Below, one piece after another: positions 37,322-49,489 of a stretch of DNA of 64,000 bases. The notes under the pieces are model-generated. The model searched no databases, was not told where the DNA came from, and saw only the letters and a list, made by a program, of their open reading frames with translations. Each line of letters starts with the position of its first letter. The stretch's first letter is position 1. The translations under genes were made by a program, and so were the position numbers. The DNA is taken from NCBI GenBank assembly GCA_037043015.1, contig CM073322.1:15139601-15203600 (forward strand), written 5' to 3'. Source of the stretch: Bryum argenteum. Its lineage: Eukaryota > Streptophyta > Bryopsida > Bryales > Bryaceae.

Positions 37322-37328
37322 TATAAAA
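37322..37328 (+). promoter_or_regulatory. TATA box of S1-family gene copy 1
   Basis: TATAAAA lies about 230 bp before the start codon. A transcription start near 37,350 would give a short leader that is spliced at 37,384 (CACAG/GTGC) and 37,543 (GTTCAG/G). The same box stands at 53,989 in copy 2. Confidence 0.65.
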
Positions 37329-37553
37329 CCCAAGCAAACTTTGGAGGAACTTCACAACAAGCTCATTACTTTCATGTACACAGGTGCTTTTCATGCCATA
37401 TAGTTTTTCTTTCATCATGCTTAGCTTTGTTGTTTGCATGTATCTTAGTTGTGAATGTTTAGAGTGATCATTTACGCTCTCAACTTGATGTCAATTAGTG
37501 CATACTTTCCAATAACTTTGTTGTTCTTTTAATTTGTGTTCAGGCTAGCAAAG

Positions 37554-37937
37554 ATGGCAAAATCAACAATATTCCTGGTTGTGATGCTCGTGATGTTGGC
37601 AACAAGCACGGTGGCATTGGCAAGCGATGCGAGTGTGAACATTTGGAATGAAATAGGGCCTAATGAGATTCTAACCGTAGATTGTGATTCTAAAGATCGC
37701 CACATGGGAGTACACCAGATCAAGTTTAATGAGTACTTCGGATTTGGATTCACGCCCAACATCTGGAAGACCACTTTGTACACATGTGGTTTTAAATGGG
37801 CTGGTAAGGACGTAGGATTGCAAGTGTGGAAGGAAGAACCACAATTCTTTTGCCTACATTGTGAGTATCATGTGAAGGTAGATGGCATTTACCGAAATGA
37901 ACAAGGCAAACCCGCTTCTAAGGTTCAGGCATGGTAG
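37554..37937 (+). CDS. S1-family secreted protein (plant S-protein homologue), copy 1
   Basis: A 127-residue protein with a signal peptide (hydrophobic residues 5-23, ending VALAS). The mature part shows the plant self-incompatibility S1 family pattern: VNIWNEIGPNEILTVDCDSK, MGVHQIKFNEYFGFGFTPN, WKTTLYTCGFKW, and the CxxC pair at residues 100 and 103. All four family cysteines are present (44, 78, 100, 103). In poppy the founding member is a stigma signal that stops self pollen; most homologues are small secreted proteins of unknown function. The ATG at 37554 has good context (AAAGATGGC) and follows a 5'UTR intron (37,384-37,543). A poly(A) signal AATAAA is at 38,031. Copy 2 differs at only three residues, two of them in the signal peptide. 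Confidence 0.88.
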   Translation: MAKSTIFLVVMLVMLATSTVALASDASVNIWNEIGPNEILTVDCDSKDRHMGVHQIKFNEYFGFGFTPNIWKTTLYTCGFKWAGKDVGLQVWKEEPQFFCLHCEYHVKVDGIYRNEQGKPASKVQAW

Positions 37938-38049
37938 AGCCACATAGCATTATGTGAGTTTGTAAGAGTGTCGATGCTTGTGTTGTACTTTTTACATGAG
38001 CTTATAAATACATAAGCGCTCCTCTTGTGGAATAAAGTTTTATCTCCTT

Positions 38050-39274
38050 CTCTTTAGTAATTGTGTTAAGCGTGCTTTTGGTATTTGTTTGAGATGACTT
38101 GTCGTTATCATTAGTGGGCACATGATACAAGGGAAACGGATACTAGTGTATAATCATGCCAATGTGATACATCTTTGTTTTTAGAGAGAATATTTAAATG
38201 TGGCACTTACAATTGTGTACATGTCAACCTCTTGCAAGTGATAAGTCTTGTTCGAGCTTTAGATAGCTCTTTAAAAATGTGGCGTTTCATGTGCATAAGA
38301 GTACCACTATATTATGAAGAAGGATTAAGATGTTAGAACTTTTGAGATAGGTCAATAAGTAAGGTAAATACATTTACAAATGTCTAATTTTGCTTTTGGC
38401 ATTTAGTATATGGTAGTTGGAACTCTGTAGGCAATTTGCACAGGGTGTGACCTAGCCATAATGATGATAAAACTTTGTTAAAAGGCCATACTATGGAGTT
38501 GAAAAAGAATTTAAAAAAGAATGATCGTAAAAGAAGTTCGCCCTTTCAGACAAGAGTTTCTAATCTTGTTCAATTTAAACTTACTTAACATGGATGCCCA
38601 TGCTTGATGGTAATACTTGCAGGATTATCAAAGTTTTCTTCTATACTGATGATGTTGATTAGTACTCTCTCAATTCATTATAAGTTATCAATTTTACTAA
38701 TTAAAAATCACAACACAAAACATGAAAAATAAAAGATTTCTTCTAATGCTAAAAGTCAATCACAACACCAATTGTAAATCCTTCTAAATTACACCGCAAG
38801 GCTCACAAACCAAAATATCTACATATTATATGTAGACTTCAAGAACGCATTCGAATCTCTTGATCATGCTAGATTAGTAGCCAACATGAGAGATCTTGGA
38901 TATTTGGTAGACGTTGTCAAATAAATTGGTAATAGTTACTAAGATTCCTCCACTATATTAAAAATGCATGAAGCATGCACACATGCAAAGGAATTCAGAC
39001 TCTAGTATCCCCTCCACCACATTGCGCTCCATGGAGGGAATGCATGGTAAGGGACTCAAACACTAGTCTCCCATACTCTACGAGGCGACCTTACCATGCG
39101 CCATGGTCAACCAATGACCCTCATATAAATAGATTCAAGTGCTTGTCATGCCATATATGAAGAGTGGAGGGCACAAATAGATTCAAGTGCACTAAAGGCA
39201 TAATTTTAGAAGGCCTTTCACTCCAAGAAGTTATTTTTGACTAGACCATGGATTACCCCAACAACCAAACCTAA
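38050..39274. other. Spacer downstream of S1 gene copy 1
   Basis: Aligns with copy 2 (about 54,710-55,540) with indels. Copy 1 has about 350 bp extra around 38,800-39,240 that I did not place. No gene was recognised. Confidence 0.35.
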
Positions 39275-39536
39275 AGATTAGCGTTCTTTACCAAAAGATG
39301 ATCATTACACTATGTCTCAACTCTTTCAACATTAGTGTTCACTTTGAGCCACCTTTGCAATGAATACTCATTTTTTTTCGAATCACCAATTTCATAAATT
39401 CTTTCACTTGCGAGCTCTCACATTTAGTGTTATATTCTTCAAAAAGTAGTGTTGTAACACGGCGGTGACGAGTGACATTTACTATTATGGTTCCCAATTA
39501 TAGTTTGTAACACTAATCAACAACTCTTTGTGTAGC
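39275..39536. mobile_element. Diverged relative of the CACTACA-type MITE, copy 1
   Basis: Shares AGTGTTGTAACAC, GGTGACGAGTGACATTTA and CACTAATCAACAACTCTTTG with the element at 10,996-11,335. The termini are decayed. A matching remnant sits in duplication copy 2 at about 55,540-55,715, so the insertion predates the duplication. Confidence 0.5.
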
Positions 39537-39714
39537 AAAGTAGAAGGAAATCGAATGCATTTATGAGGAAATGTACTGTCTCGAAACCTTTTATCTCACA
39601 ACTCTTCGTGTAAAGCATTCTGATAACAGCAAAATCTTGCCTACAACCTCAATCACTCAGCATCAATCAACATCATGAGCGAAGAGCTACTATTTGATTA
39701 CTATTTGCACATTC

Positions 39715-40115
39715 TTCTTCATTAGAAGACTGCAAAAGTGCATGTAAACATGCAAGACAACAACACTTCGCGTAAAAGTGACAAATGGAGATGAGGCATC
39801 ATTGGAACGGGGTGGAGAATGTCACTTTTTCGACTGAAAAGCCTCCCCTCGTGAGCATGAGAATGGAATCCAAGAAGAAGAAGTTCAGCAGAAAAGAGGA
39901 AGAGAGGCCCAATGCTGCAAAGCAAATATAGTTGTGCATGCTCCCTTCAAGCAACAACCAACACACGCAACAACAACCAGCTGGCTCAGCATTCAACCAG
40001 ATATGATTCCCCTGATTCCCCATCGCCCAAATATGCCTGGGCCACTCCTCCCCTTTGCAAAGAATCTGGACCCCATATTCCTCCATGGAAAAGTGATTCA
40101 AAGATGATGTGAATC
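39715..40115. other. Strongly conserved block, copy 1
   Basis: Pairs with 55,895-56,290. The core (39,858-40,095) differs at only a few bases while the flanks are much more diverged. A minus-strand frame with a hydrophobic C-terminal half stays open in both copies (copy 1 39,799-40,167; copy 2 56,012-56,278). No start context, splice sites or family supports it as a gene. It could be an exon, a non-coding RNA or a converted tract. Confidence 0.4.
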
Positions 40116-43100
40116 TGCATCCGAAGCTCTCCGAAGCTTTCACTATGAAAGAAAGAAAGTGATACACTTAAGCATGGATTGAGTTACAACTGAGGTCGAA
40201 TCCACACGAGAGGAAAGGCACTGAGTTCGATGAATTTTATTGGTTGCTACATGCTTTGGATTGTGCTTTGGGATCTACATGGTAGTTAAGTACTGTGACA
40301 TGGCAGAATAAATGTATTTCAAGATTACTGAGCACAAGTGCTTGAAATCCCACATTGTAAGGAGAAAAACAAGGAATAGGAAGGCAAAGTGCCATGTTGG
40401 AGGAATTTGTGAAACTACCTCCCTCTCTCATGTGGTTTGGGTCTAGTACAGGGAATGTGCCATATTTGTTTTAAGGAATTTTTCACATACATACAAATTT
40501 TTTTTTAATTATAAAGTATTTAGAATCTTCTCATGATGATACTTACAAGTACAAAAATTGATGTGTAGATATGTACAATTTCAGCCAATGTGTGTACGTG
40601 AAACTTAAATATATGGGAATCGTCGTGGATCATGTAACCTTGCTTAGTACGGAGTTGAGGTCATGTAACCAATTTTTAACTAGATGGACATTCAAGTCGT
40701 TTATGGGGCTAAAAAATATAGGGAAGAATCTTATACATCAATTCATGAACTAAGAGTTGGCATTCCTTATAGTATAAATAGGTGTGGAGAACATATGGTT
40801 GTATTTGATTCTTATGTCTACATCTCTATGTAGAAGGTAAATTGGAGTGACACAAAATATTCTATCGAGATTGGTTGCAAAAGTAAGATTATTGTATGTA
40901 AATTAGTGAAAAGAGTGTAAGCATTAGGAATTAATTGATCCTAAGTTATGATGTGTGCTTCTACATATTCTCTTACATTGAAGAGCAAGTAAGAAGAAAT
41001 GTTGGCGTTTGTTAACTACCATCTTCATTTCAACTCCTTGTGAGTGTAAAAGAAATTAAGGATCTTTTCTGATCGAGAATGGGGGGAATTGATCAAGAAA
41101 ACATGTGTGACTCCCACACCCTACTAACCACTGTGAAATTATTAAAATGATGGGCAGTTGGAGTTGCTGCATTCCTCACTCTAATCCTCAGCTCTCGTAG
41201 GTTTTTCACAATTGCTTCCTATTATTCAAGTGCTATGTACATAATTCAATGTTACATAGTTTATATCTAGATATTGACCTCAAATGTGTCAAAGTATGTA
41301 CTTACATCATTTGTCACAAAAATAAATAAAAACTTTGTCACAAAAATAAATAAAAACTTAATCACATGCGGAATCCTCTGGTGCAACCGATGGCAATCCT
41401 TGAAACTTGCACCTAACATCAATCAATGCGTCAAAACATGTCCAAACTTCCTTAACATATTACACCATCTCCAAATTATTTATAACTTTCAACATTATTT
41501 ATAGCTTCCTATAACTTGGATAAGAACAACTCAAGTTAGTTGAAAACACCATACTCAATGGTGTAAACTTTGATGAACATGAGAGTACTTCTTCTCTTTA
41601 TTGACGCTTTGCTAATACTCTTTCCCTCTCTCAACATAAAAAGACACTTAAAACAATATACAATTCAATGAGAAGAATATACAATTCAATCAATGTGAAT
41701 GCACATCCAAAAGCTTCTAAAGTTTAGTGAATAAACAACCACATATGCTCTGGCTATGTCTCGCTCGAAATACTCCAAAACTGTAAACCATCAACAGGTA
41801 CACATCCTCCAGTATTCAAATCCAAAGAGATTTGCAAGAGCAGCAATCAGATGCACATGCTACATCTCTGCAAGTATGATTCATAATCAGCACAGCTCAA
41901 GGCCGTCTCCGTTCGCAAATCTTCAAGACAGGGCATCGCCATAAATCTACTCAACCATGTATAACCCGGAACCTCAGATCTGTTGCATCAAACCAACAAC
42001 AGAAAGCACATTCAAAATCGCAGAATGATGTGGTCGAGGAAAGTATGAAAATGTCGGTGAGTCGATCGAGCTTTTGCATGATTTCACCATTCGTTATCAT
42101 TGAAAGGATCACGAATACTGCTCCAATCGTGGAGACCGGGGGATTGTGTAGAACGGAAGGCTATGGTGAGATTGATATGTCGCTTCCACCGGATTGCTGT
42201 TTATTCTTGGCATCCATTCTGTGGGGACGCATGATGTCCCTACAGTGGAACTTTGACGGTGGCTAAACGGCTATGCTTGCTTTTCTTTTGCATTTTGTCA
42301 AAGTCAATGCTCGGTCAGGACACCCAGAAGTGCCAGTATAATTACTTCACCCCCTCTTTTCAATGACCGTGACATCTTTAGCACTTGCTTTTATTGTGAT
42401 TATCAACTATGCTTTGTGCTCACTATGTCGTTTCACAGGCCATCATCACTAACTCTTCAACAATGGCATTACACGCGAAGCTCCGACGAATTACAATAGC
42501 AGCCGGAAGCAACATGATTTTCCCCTTCTCCTCCTCCCACTGCAATCCTTCGTTGCTTCACCATCAAATAGCATTTTCAAGAGCGAAACTCCACCTCCAT
42601 TTCAAGCGCTGCGTTTATCTCATTAACCATAGCTAGCGTGGCTTCACTTCTGTGTGTGTGCTTTTCAACTCTTTCGCCTCCACCTTCCCCGCTTTGCAAA
42701 CTATCCGCCACCGCCTCCCTCCTCGGCTAGTACTTGTGCACTTCTTCGTAGCCCCTCCCTGCACGCGCTCGACCAACTGCTCATTTGGTGACGCCCCTCC
42801 ATCACGCGTGCCATTGGGCCGACCTCCATTTGTTTTTCTCCTCCTTGCGCTCATGCAGAATATCGTTATCCACCGTCACATGCAGTAGAGTATCCCACCA
42901 CCTCGGTACGTCTCCTAACAACTCGCTACAATCAAAGAATGTAACTGCTTCTTATTTAGGATTTCTCTTCTTGTAGTAATTTAGAGCCCTCTTTACCGAA
43001 ATCTCAGAATTGCTACTAAAATCACCATATGTAGAAATATTACTCAAAGCTCTCACTGATTTTGAAACATCATGTTTGATTGCTTCCTACTTTGGCTCTT

Positions 43101-43878
43101 AATGCCTCTCACAATTCCCTCTTGCATGTTTACATGATAGAGAATACTTTAGTATGAACAAGAATTCATTGTTCAGTACTTACCGAGTATACAAACTATG
43201 CAGCTTAATATGTAGGTGTTCACCGAAGGGTTACTAAGAAGGTCCTAGTACTCTAGATTGACTCAAAACTAAAACCATCCAAAAAGGTTTAGAAGCATAA
43301 CTCCATAATCCCCAATCATCGAATTCAGTCAACCCTTCACAACTCTATTAATCGAAGCTCTAATTGTATTGACAGAGAGTACTTTCATTGAAGGTTTCTT
43401 TCGATACCAAATCTACAATGAGGCTATTTATCCTTGTGTGATTGTTCAAGGGACAATCACTAAGAAATTATTCTACTCTAGTATCAGAAATGTACATATG
43501 AGTATGGGTTAAGGTCATCTCAAATAGGAACGTAGTGAATGAGCAATGAAAATGGATTCAAATGGCAATGAATACATCATGAATGTGAAATGAAAATGGA
43601 ATTGCACTGAATGCAAATGCAACAAATGCCTATGAATTGCATTGAACGCACATGCAAGTATTATTTTTATTATTGGAATGCAAGTTGATCCTCTGCTAAA
43701 ATGCTGAACTTCTCTACCCATTTCCAACAATGGGGTCTCGAGAAATGGCTAAATGACTCTTACAAAGAGTCCTCTTCTCTTCTTAACTAATTTCTTTTCT
43801 CTTTCCAGCCCTCACAAGATTATTGCCGTGTTCTCTCAGAGGCCACCTCCTGTTGTGCCCTGTATTCTCTTTGCAACC
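40116..43878. other. Spacer upstream of BTB gene copy 1
   Basis: No gene could be supported. A GC-richer stretch at 42,440-42,870 has an open minus-strand frame of about 73 residues whose counterpart is also open in copy 2 (59,074-59,352), rich in Arg and Gly. The part 43,135-43,740 is almost identical to copy 2. The site where copy 2 carries a TTAA element is unoccupied here at 42,172 (TTGA). Confidence 0.4.
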
Positions 43879-45429
43879 ATGGCCTCATCTACCCCGAGCT
43901 CACCATCTGGTACGTACATAAATTTTCAGTTTGTTCTTCATATAAGTGCTGATAATCTTAACGAATTCTCGGGTTCTATCATGAGTTTTTGTTCTCCAAT
44001 AGTTTTCAAAACAATGCGTTCTTCACACGAATTAGCATACCAGACATTCATCACACCAATCCTATGTGCAAGTTTGTTTATATTGCATATCGTGGTTATC
44101 TACTGTGAGCTTGAACTTGTTATTGAAATGTGCAAAGATGACCATTCGGTCAAGAAGCAATGAATCTCATTTCAATTTCAAGCTAACTTTTTGAGTTGGT
44201 TTTTTCAAGTAACAGGGGCCTTCCAAACCATTGCAGATCCAGAAACGCAGACTCTCTGGTTTGGTGGAGAAGGGGCTGAACATGATGTTTGCATTCGGTT
44301 TGTTGACAACATTATCAACACGGAGATAGATGACGATCATAGCCTTGCATACTTGATGGTACATTCGAGTCGCTTGGAGACTTGCAGCAACTACTTTGCG
44401 GCTGCTCTGAGCCAAAGATGGAGCTCCAAGCGGAGAAGAACCGAGGAGTTCACCTTTGATGTTGGCGGGGACGACGTGAGGCTTTACATCGACTGCTTCA
44501 GTAGGATGTACAACCCACTCAAAGCTGACTTTGAGAGTGTGGAGTATAGTCTACAGCTTCTCCCACTCGCGACACGGTTTGCATGTGACCATCTGATGAG
44601 CTCTATTTGCTTGTATCTCGCCTCGAAATGTCCCTGGTCAGATGAGGAGGAGATGCGGATTCGGAGCTCCGTGGCTTTGGAAGATTTTCCTCGCGGCCAT
44701 GCCCAGGATCTCCTTGAGCGGCTAGAGACGTAGATGACCAAAGAGTATCTTCGCCCCCTAGTTACAAAGTGGATGCAGTCTTCAACTGCAATATCGAAGA
44801 GGTCCAAGAAGTTGTTTGTCGATGTGCTCACGCAAGCCTCACTCCAAGAACAGAGCTCGAATCTCACATTTGAGCAGGCCATTCTAAGTTTATTCAACGA
44901 AGAGTTTAAGCTCCTACTTGTGCAGGTTAACCAAGAGTTTACGGCTGCCCATACTGAGAGAGAAGGTGATGCCATAATAAGGAGGCTGGAGGGGATATGT
45001 CAAGCTTTGGACGTGATGGTAGCGGCAAGAAGCGCAGATGAGGCTGTCAAATGGTTCGTTGGGTACGATGCTTGTTTCCGGCGTCTACGATCAAGAGCTC
45101 TGCGTATTCAGGGTGTATTCTGGTTTGAGTTTGATGCGGATGTTACAGATGTTGCAGATGGGTTTGCAGGGACTATAATGAGCCTCTTGATGAAGGTGAT
45201 GGATGGAGAGTTGTACATCAACAATCCAAATCTGAATGCTTTGTTGATGAAATGGCTGCCGCTGTTCAGGAGTGTACCAAGAGGCGCTTGGAGATGTGGG
45301 TGCAATGGAAAATGAAGAGTATTGTGAGGGATATGAGAAAGCGATGAAGATCTTAGTTCCGGCCACTTTGAGCGCATCACAGCAGGCGACACTTCGCCGT
45401 AGGTTTGAAAGAGATGATCTCAATTAAGA
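43879..45429 (+). pseudogene. Plant BTB/POZ protein gene, copy 1, interrupted by an in-frame stop and a frameshift
   Basis: Exon 1 is 43879-43909 (MASSTPSSPS) and exon 2 opens at 44216 in phase. The BTB-like part shows SSRLETCSNYFAAALSQRW and YSLQLLPLATRFACDHL, then CPWSDEEEMRIRSS, a pattern of the plant BTB proteins of the At1g63850/At3g50780 kind, which act as substrate adaptors for CUL3 ubiquitin ligases. A TAG at 44731-44733 ends the frame after 182 residues. The same frame reopens at once (MTKEYLRPLVTKWMQ) and runs to 45315. A second break near 45,270-45,310 shifts the likely C-terminal segment (YEKAMKILVPATL, ending at about 45,427) to another frame. A truncated but expressed 182-residue protein is also possible. 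Confidence 0.72.
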
Positions 45430-46779
45430 GTGAACTCTTGGATCTTAACCCGGCCGTCCCATGTAGTCAAGGCAAGTGATGCTAGCCCCGTCCTGTTTTT
45501 GTGTCTTTTGTATGTAAATACTATGCAAAATATGGCTTATGCATGAGTATTGCCGCCCATGCCCATGCCTGTGAAAGCAATTTGAGTGTAGAGTAGTGTG
45601 ACACTCTACTCTAGTACCTACTATTGGGACTCCAAATTCTTTTTGTGCACTCTAAGACACTCTACTCTAGTACCTACCATTGGAACTCCAAATTCCTTTT
45701 GTGCACTCTAAGAATCTTATGTCTCTCATTTCTCTCTCTAAATACATTTGATCCTTCTTCCTTTGTTTTAGTTTCTTCATATTTTGTGTTTGTCATCGGA
45801 GCTGAAAGCCAATTACTTTGTGATTGCTAATAGAATGCTTCAATGTGGGGATAGGTGGAGATTGCATTGGATATTGAATAGCGAAAAGAAGGAAAAAATA
45901 GCTCTAAAATTGTTGTTATAGTATGTGGGTGGCTATAATTTGAAGCTTAGACAGAGTCAGAAATAGAGACAACTATCGTTAAGAAAGGCTAATAAAAACT
46001 CAACACTTTATGAAAATAATGGAATATATGAAAACCAGTGCCCACCTCATGCTAATACTACAATCTCATTGTCTTCACCTTCGCTGTAACTTTCCCATGA
46101 AAGAAATACTCATCTTGAGTGGTAACGCTTCAAAACTTCCATAATGTAATCAGTTGGGCCTTTTGGGGTTAAGTGAGATCCACACTGATACCCGTGCAAA
46201 CCGGCATATCCGGATATCAGCATCAGATGGCTATCCAGTTTTCGTCAGTGAGCCCTCGCTGGACGCTCTCGTCCGTCGAAAAACATCGTCCACTAGGATG
46301 ACAATGCTCAATCCACTAGGAACTGTGAGCGACTCATCAATCTGCTTGCGGAGGGTCAGATTATCGTTGAATCTGCACTTTACCCAGCTCGTTTTCTCCA
46401 ATCGATCATGCCATAACAAACAATCTTCACTTGAAGAAATCTCTCATTTGGAACCAAAGTGAATGCGTCAGGCGGTGGCAATTTGAAATTCGAGCGATGG
46501 AGAGTCTAGTAGTGAAGGGCTGCTCTACCTCCAGGAGCTGACTTCAGCTTCCGGATTCCCCCTTGAAAATAATGTGCGCCCTGTGAGTGTATGCTCACTC
46601 TCGGGGTTCGGAGTATCGCGCAAATTTAGAGTGCAGCAGCAAAGAAGAAGCAGCCAGGTAATCAACGTCAGGGTTCTGGAAACTCGAAAGAATAGAAGCA
46701 TCGTAGAGATTCTTCATTCAATTGATTCAAATCATACTTGCAGCCAAATGTTGGACGACGACGAGTAGCGCGCTGCAGC
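45430..46779. other. Spacer between the duplication copies
   Basis: Present once. It holds the BTB 3' region, a tandem duplication (45,600-45,712) and a GC-richer part (46,180-46,780). CTTTTGGGGTTAA at about 46,160-46,172 resembles the right end of a TTAA element, but no left partner was found. Confidence 0.4.
45600..45712. repeat. Tandem duplication of about 56 bp
   Basis: Two adjacent copies run from ACACTCTACTCTAGTACCTA through GACTCCAAATTC-like sequence to TTTTGTGCACTCTAAG. They differ at a few bases. Confidence 0.8.
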
Positions 46780-46857
46780 ATGTCCGGGAAGAGTTTGCAG
46801 TTTTTTGCGTTGCATCAGCTGTCGGAGTGGCTATCCAAGCAAGGCTTTCCCAATCAG
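46780..46857 (+). pseudogene. Orphan first exon of an unrecognised gene
   Basis: An ATG opens 26 codons (MSGKSLQFFALHQLSEW, then ending GFPNQ) that stop exactly at a CAG/GTAGTTTC splice donor, preceded by a GC-richer leader-like region. The translation looks like a real amphipathic helix. About 90 bp downstream, duplication copy 2 begins, and no continuing exon was found within it. The rest of the gene was probably separated by the rearrangement, or lies very far away. Confidence 0.4.
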
Positions 46858-47057
46858 GTAGTTTCACCTCCTCTTTCTACTAGGGTTCATTTTGCTCAAC
46901 CTTGGTGATTTTGAGGTGACTTTGCTTATTTTGGTAATATGTAACAACCGCCTCTTTATATTTCTCAGGATGGGAATGACTCATCCCCCTCTCCGAATGG
47001 TTTGTCAATCAATAAGCTCACAAAGTATTTCCTGTGAGCCTATGAAAATAGCTTTTA

Positions 47058-47632
47058 TTAATCCCTAACTAGCACAGTGATACGGTCTTTTGCCATTTCG
47101 GGCAGCCTGGTTTTTTGAAAATATTATTTTCGACTGAAATTTTTGGTGGGTGTTCCCTATGCTACAAGGTGTGTGTGCAATAAGTTCCATGGTCATTTCA
47201 ATGCAAATTTTAGTTTTTACACCCTAGGTAGGCAGCAATATACTTCGTCTCATTGATATTATTTTGAATTTTTTTTATAGGAATGTGTTGATATCCAAAT
47301 CACTATTTGAGTTCCGAAGGGCCCTAAGTTAAAAAATTACCTGTTCTACAAGGGTAACCTCCAAACTTTATGAGAGCAAGCTTCAAAGTTTTGTGAAACT
47401 TTAATTAAAACTTTTTCACAAACTTTGGATGTTATAATCTTGCAAATGATGAATATTCAACATTCAATTTTTGGACTAATGACTAAAGATAGGCCTATTT
47501 ATAAGATCTTATGATAAAAAGTCTAAAAATAGTTAGAGAAATTATTTTGCACTCCCAGGAGACAATGCATAGAGGTAGAAAATGGCAGCTTCGAGGTTTC
47601 AAGCTCCAACACAACACGAGGAAATTTATACC
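47058..47632. mobile_element. TTAA-flanked element, family D (copy 2)
   Basis: Left end TTAATCCCTAACTAGC, interior TTGCCATTTCGGGCAGCCTGG. The right end (GAGGAAATTTATACCTCTTA) is decayed. It is the counterpart of 31,075-31,664, inherited through the duplication. Confidence 0.6.
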
Positions 47633-47899
47633 TCTTATTCGCAGGAGCTAGTGGCAATGCTACGAGCAATTAGTGTTTAGTGATATTACACTTCCAAGGT
47701 TTAAAACCAAGGCAGACTTTCAACTGCCGCGTCACTTTCAACTATGGAGGGTTTCTCAACTCCAAGCAAGTTGTTCATGCTAAAAAACCATGAACTTGAA
47801 GTTCTTGTTTTTGTTTTTTTTCAATTTTTTTCCAACCAAAAAGCGTCCATTTGACTTTCATAACTCTAAATTTGATTCAGAAAAATCACAGTAACTTTA

Positions 47900-48870
47900 T
47901 TAACCCCTAAACGTCTCAGCCTATTTTTAGCCAAAAATCACATTTTCAAAAAAAGTCATAAATGAAAATGAATATAAGCTATTTAGATCTCAACCGTACA
48001 AACTTGTAATAGACTTGTTGTACGTCATGTGGACCAAAATTTGAGTCATGAGGCCTTATAGATTGCAAGACCATAACATATTAGTGCGCAAAACAAGTTA
48101 CAAAATTTTATCATTTTCACTTTAGAGTGGAAAATCTACCAACAAAGCTACTCCAATGAAAAAATCTCCAACTAAAAACTTGTTCATCTTCATCTTCATA
48201 AAAAAAAAATCATCAGAATAATTACTTGGCTCAAAAAATACCCTTGCAATGGTGAAAACTACCCAAAAATTTACAAAGGGAAAATAGTCCAAAACTAGCC
48301 CCTATGCACTCAAATCTACGTCTTATCTACGAAACATCTTCGATTCGGTCAAGATTTGTACTACCGAGAGTAGACTCTAATTAGAATCCATCCACAAAAA
48401 TAAAGTTGAAATCTAGCAGTGGATGAAAAAGATATGGATGTTCAAAAATCATCCATTTTTTCACTTTTTTCATTGTGGAAACATCATTGAAAATGTAATA
48501 CCAAAAGTATTTTGGACAAAAATCTTCCAGGTAGACAATTGTTAGATTTCATCTTAAGACCATGTTCATGTATAAAAAAATTCATCAAAAACTATTTTTG
48601 GTTTCACATAATTGGCTTGTAATGATAAAACATGCCTAATTATCTCTGAAAACCCAAAACCAAAAGCTACCTTCATTAAAATGCATGCCATTAATTCATA
48701 GTTGATTGTATGGCTCTGAAAGTTTTAAAATACACACTAGACTTGATTTGGGACCCAACTCGAGTGATTTCATCCAAAACGGACTTTGGATGAAGGCGTT
48801 ATGGCTCTTCAAAGTTTCTGCCCTTCATTCACAACGTAGAAAAACGACATTTGGGATGTTTAGGGGTTAA
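47900..48870. mobile_element. TTAA-flanked element, family A, copy 1
   Basis: The ends are TTAACCCCTAAACGTC and GATGTTTAGGGGTTAA, length 971 bp. The interior is colinear with the element at 51,447-52,427 (CCGTACAAACTTGTAATAGA, TATTAGTGCGCAAAAC, GGGACCCAACTCGAGTGATT-like blocks). It encodes nothing. Confidence 0.82.
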
Positions 48871-49069
48871 GATGAAGAGTGTAGTATTTGGGTAGCTCAC
48901 AGTCAATTACACATGAACCCATTTCACAAACGAACGTTTTCTTTGAGGCTTGGTGAGTCTTTTACAAATGTAAAATTTGAGCAAGGTATTGCCACTTTTA
49001 CAATTGTCCCTGAATTGCTTGGATCCACGCACTTTCTCTGTATGACTTATTACTGTATACTGCTACTAT

Positions 49070-49489
49070 CTCCCAAAATCTCACTCATGCTCCAGAAATG
49101 CGGTCCGCATTTCACGCCGGCAAATCCGGAGAAGAGGGTCCAGCTGGGGGTCTTGGTGAATTGCTCAGGGGAGAATCGGGAGGGTCCAGCTGGAGGGTCT
49201 TGGGGGAGGGGGACTTGGGGAGGGGGTCTTGAGAGGAGGGGGTGTTGGGGTGGGGGTCTTGAGGAGCAGATTCATCTCATACCGATTGTAGCTGAATTCT
49301 CCCCTGAGCAAGCACAAAAGGGCTGGGGTCTATCACTCTCCGCTGAAATTAAAATTTTGTAAGATAAAGTACTCCCGTGGGTCCACGTGGCACCCCCTCA
49401 AGGAGGTCCATGTGGCATAAGAGGACCTAAGTTAATTAACTAATGTTGCTGCATAGTGAGGGTCACTATGCAGCAACATCTCACTACAC
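49070..49489. mobile_element. G-rich insertion flanked by 14-bp direct repeats
   Basis: TATACTGCTACTAT stands at 49,056-49,069 and again at 49,490-49,503. Duplication copy 1 has the flanks joined (TACTGTGTACTGGTGCTATAC near 33,450) without the 420-bp insert. Inside are a G-rich tract (49,195-49,262, runs of four to five G), an inverted pair AATTGCTCAGGGGAGAAT and ATTCTCCCCTGAGCAA, and a perfect palindrome. A direct repeat of 9-14 bp would fit a Mutator-like element, but no matching termini were seen. Confidence 0.55.
49445..49477. repeat. Perfect 15-bp-arm hairpin
   Basis: GTTGCTGCATAGTGA and TCACTATGCAGCAAC are exact inverted copies around GGG. It lies near the right end of the G-rich insertion and could be a transposon subterminal structure. 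Confidence 0.85.

Larger units (their letters stand above)
30945..44854. repeat. Segmental duplication, copy 1
   Basis: Direct duplicate of about 46,945-61,293. Shared order: CAATGACTCATCC border sequence, family D element, GACTTACTACTG region, hairpin, S1 gene, CACTACA-type MITE relative, conserved block, BTB gene. By eye identity is about 85-92% in much of the spacer, with near-identical patches. The left border is close to 30,945/46,945. The right border is sharp at 44,854/61,293, inside the BTB gene. Copy 1 keeps the sequence beyond that border, so it is the better candidate for the ancestral locus. Confidence 0.9.

Noticed and set aside
37182..37403. 73-codon open frame before S1 gene copy 1 (also 53,849-54,070)
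   Set aside because: It covers the TATA box and leader of the S1 gene; open frame conservation follows from the overall similarity of the copies.
42633..42888. Open frames on both strands in a GC-richer stretch (also 59,074-59,352)
   Set aside because: Both strands are open and neither has a family or splice context. The conservation equals that of the duplication, so no gene is called.
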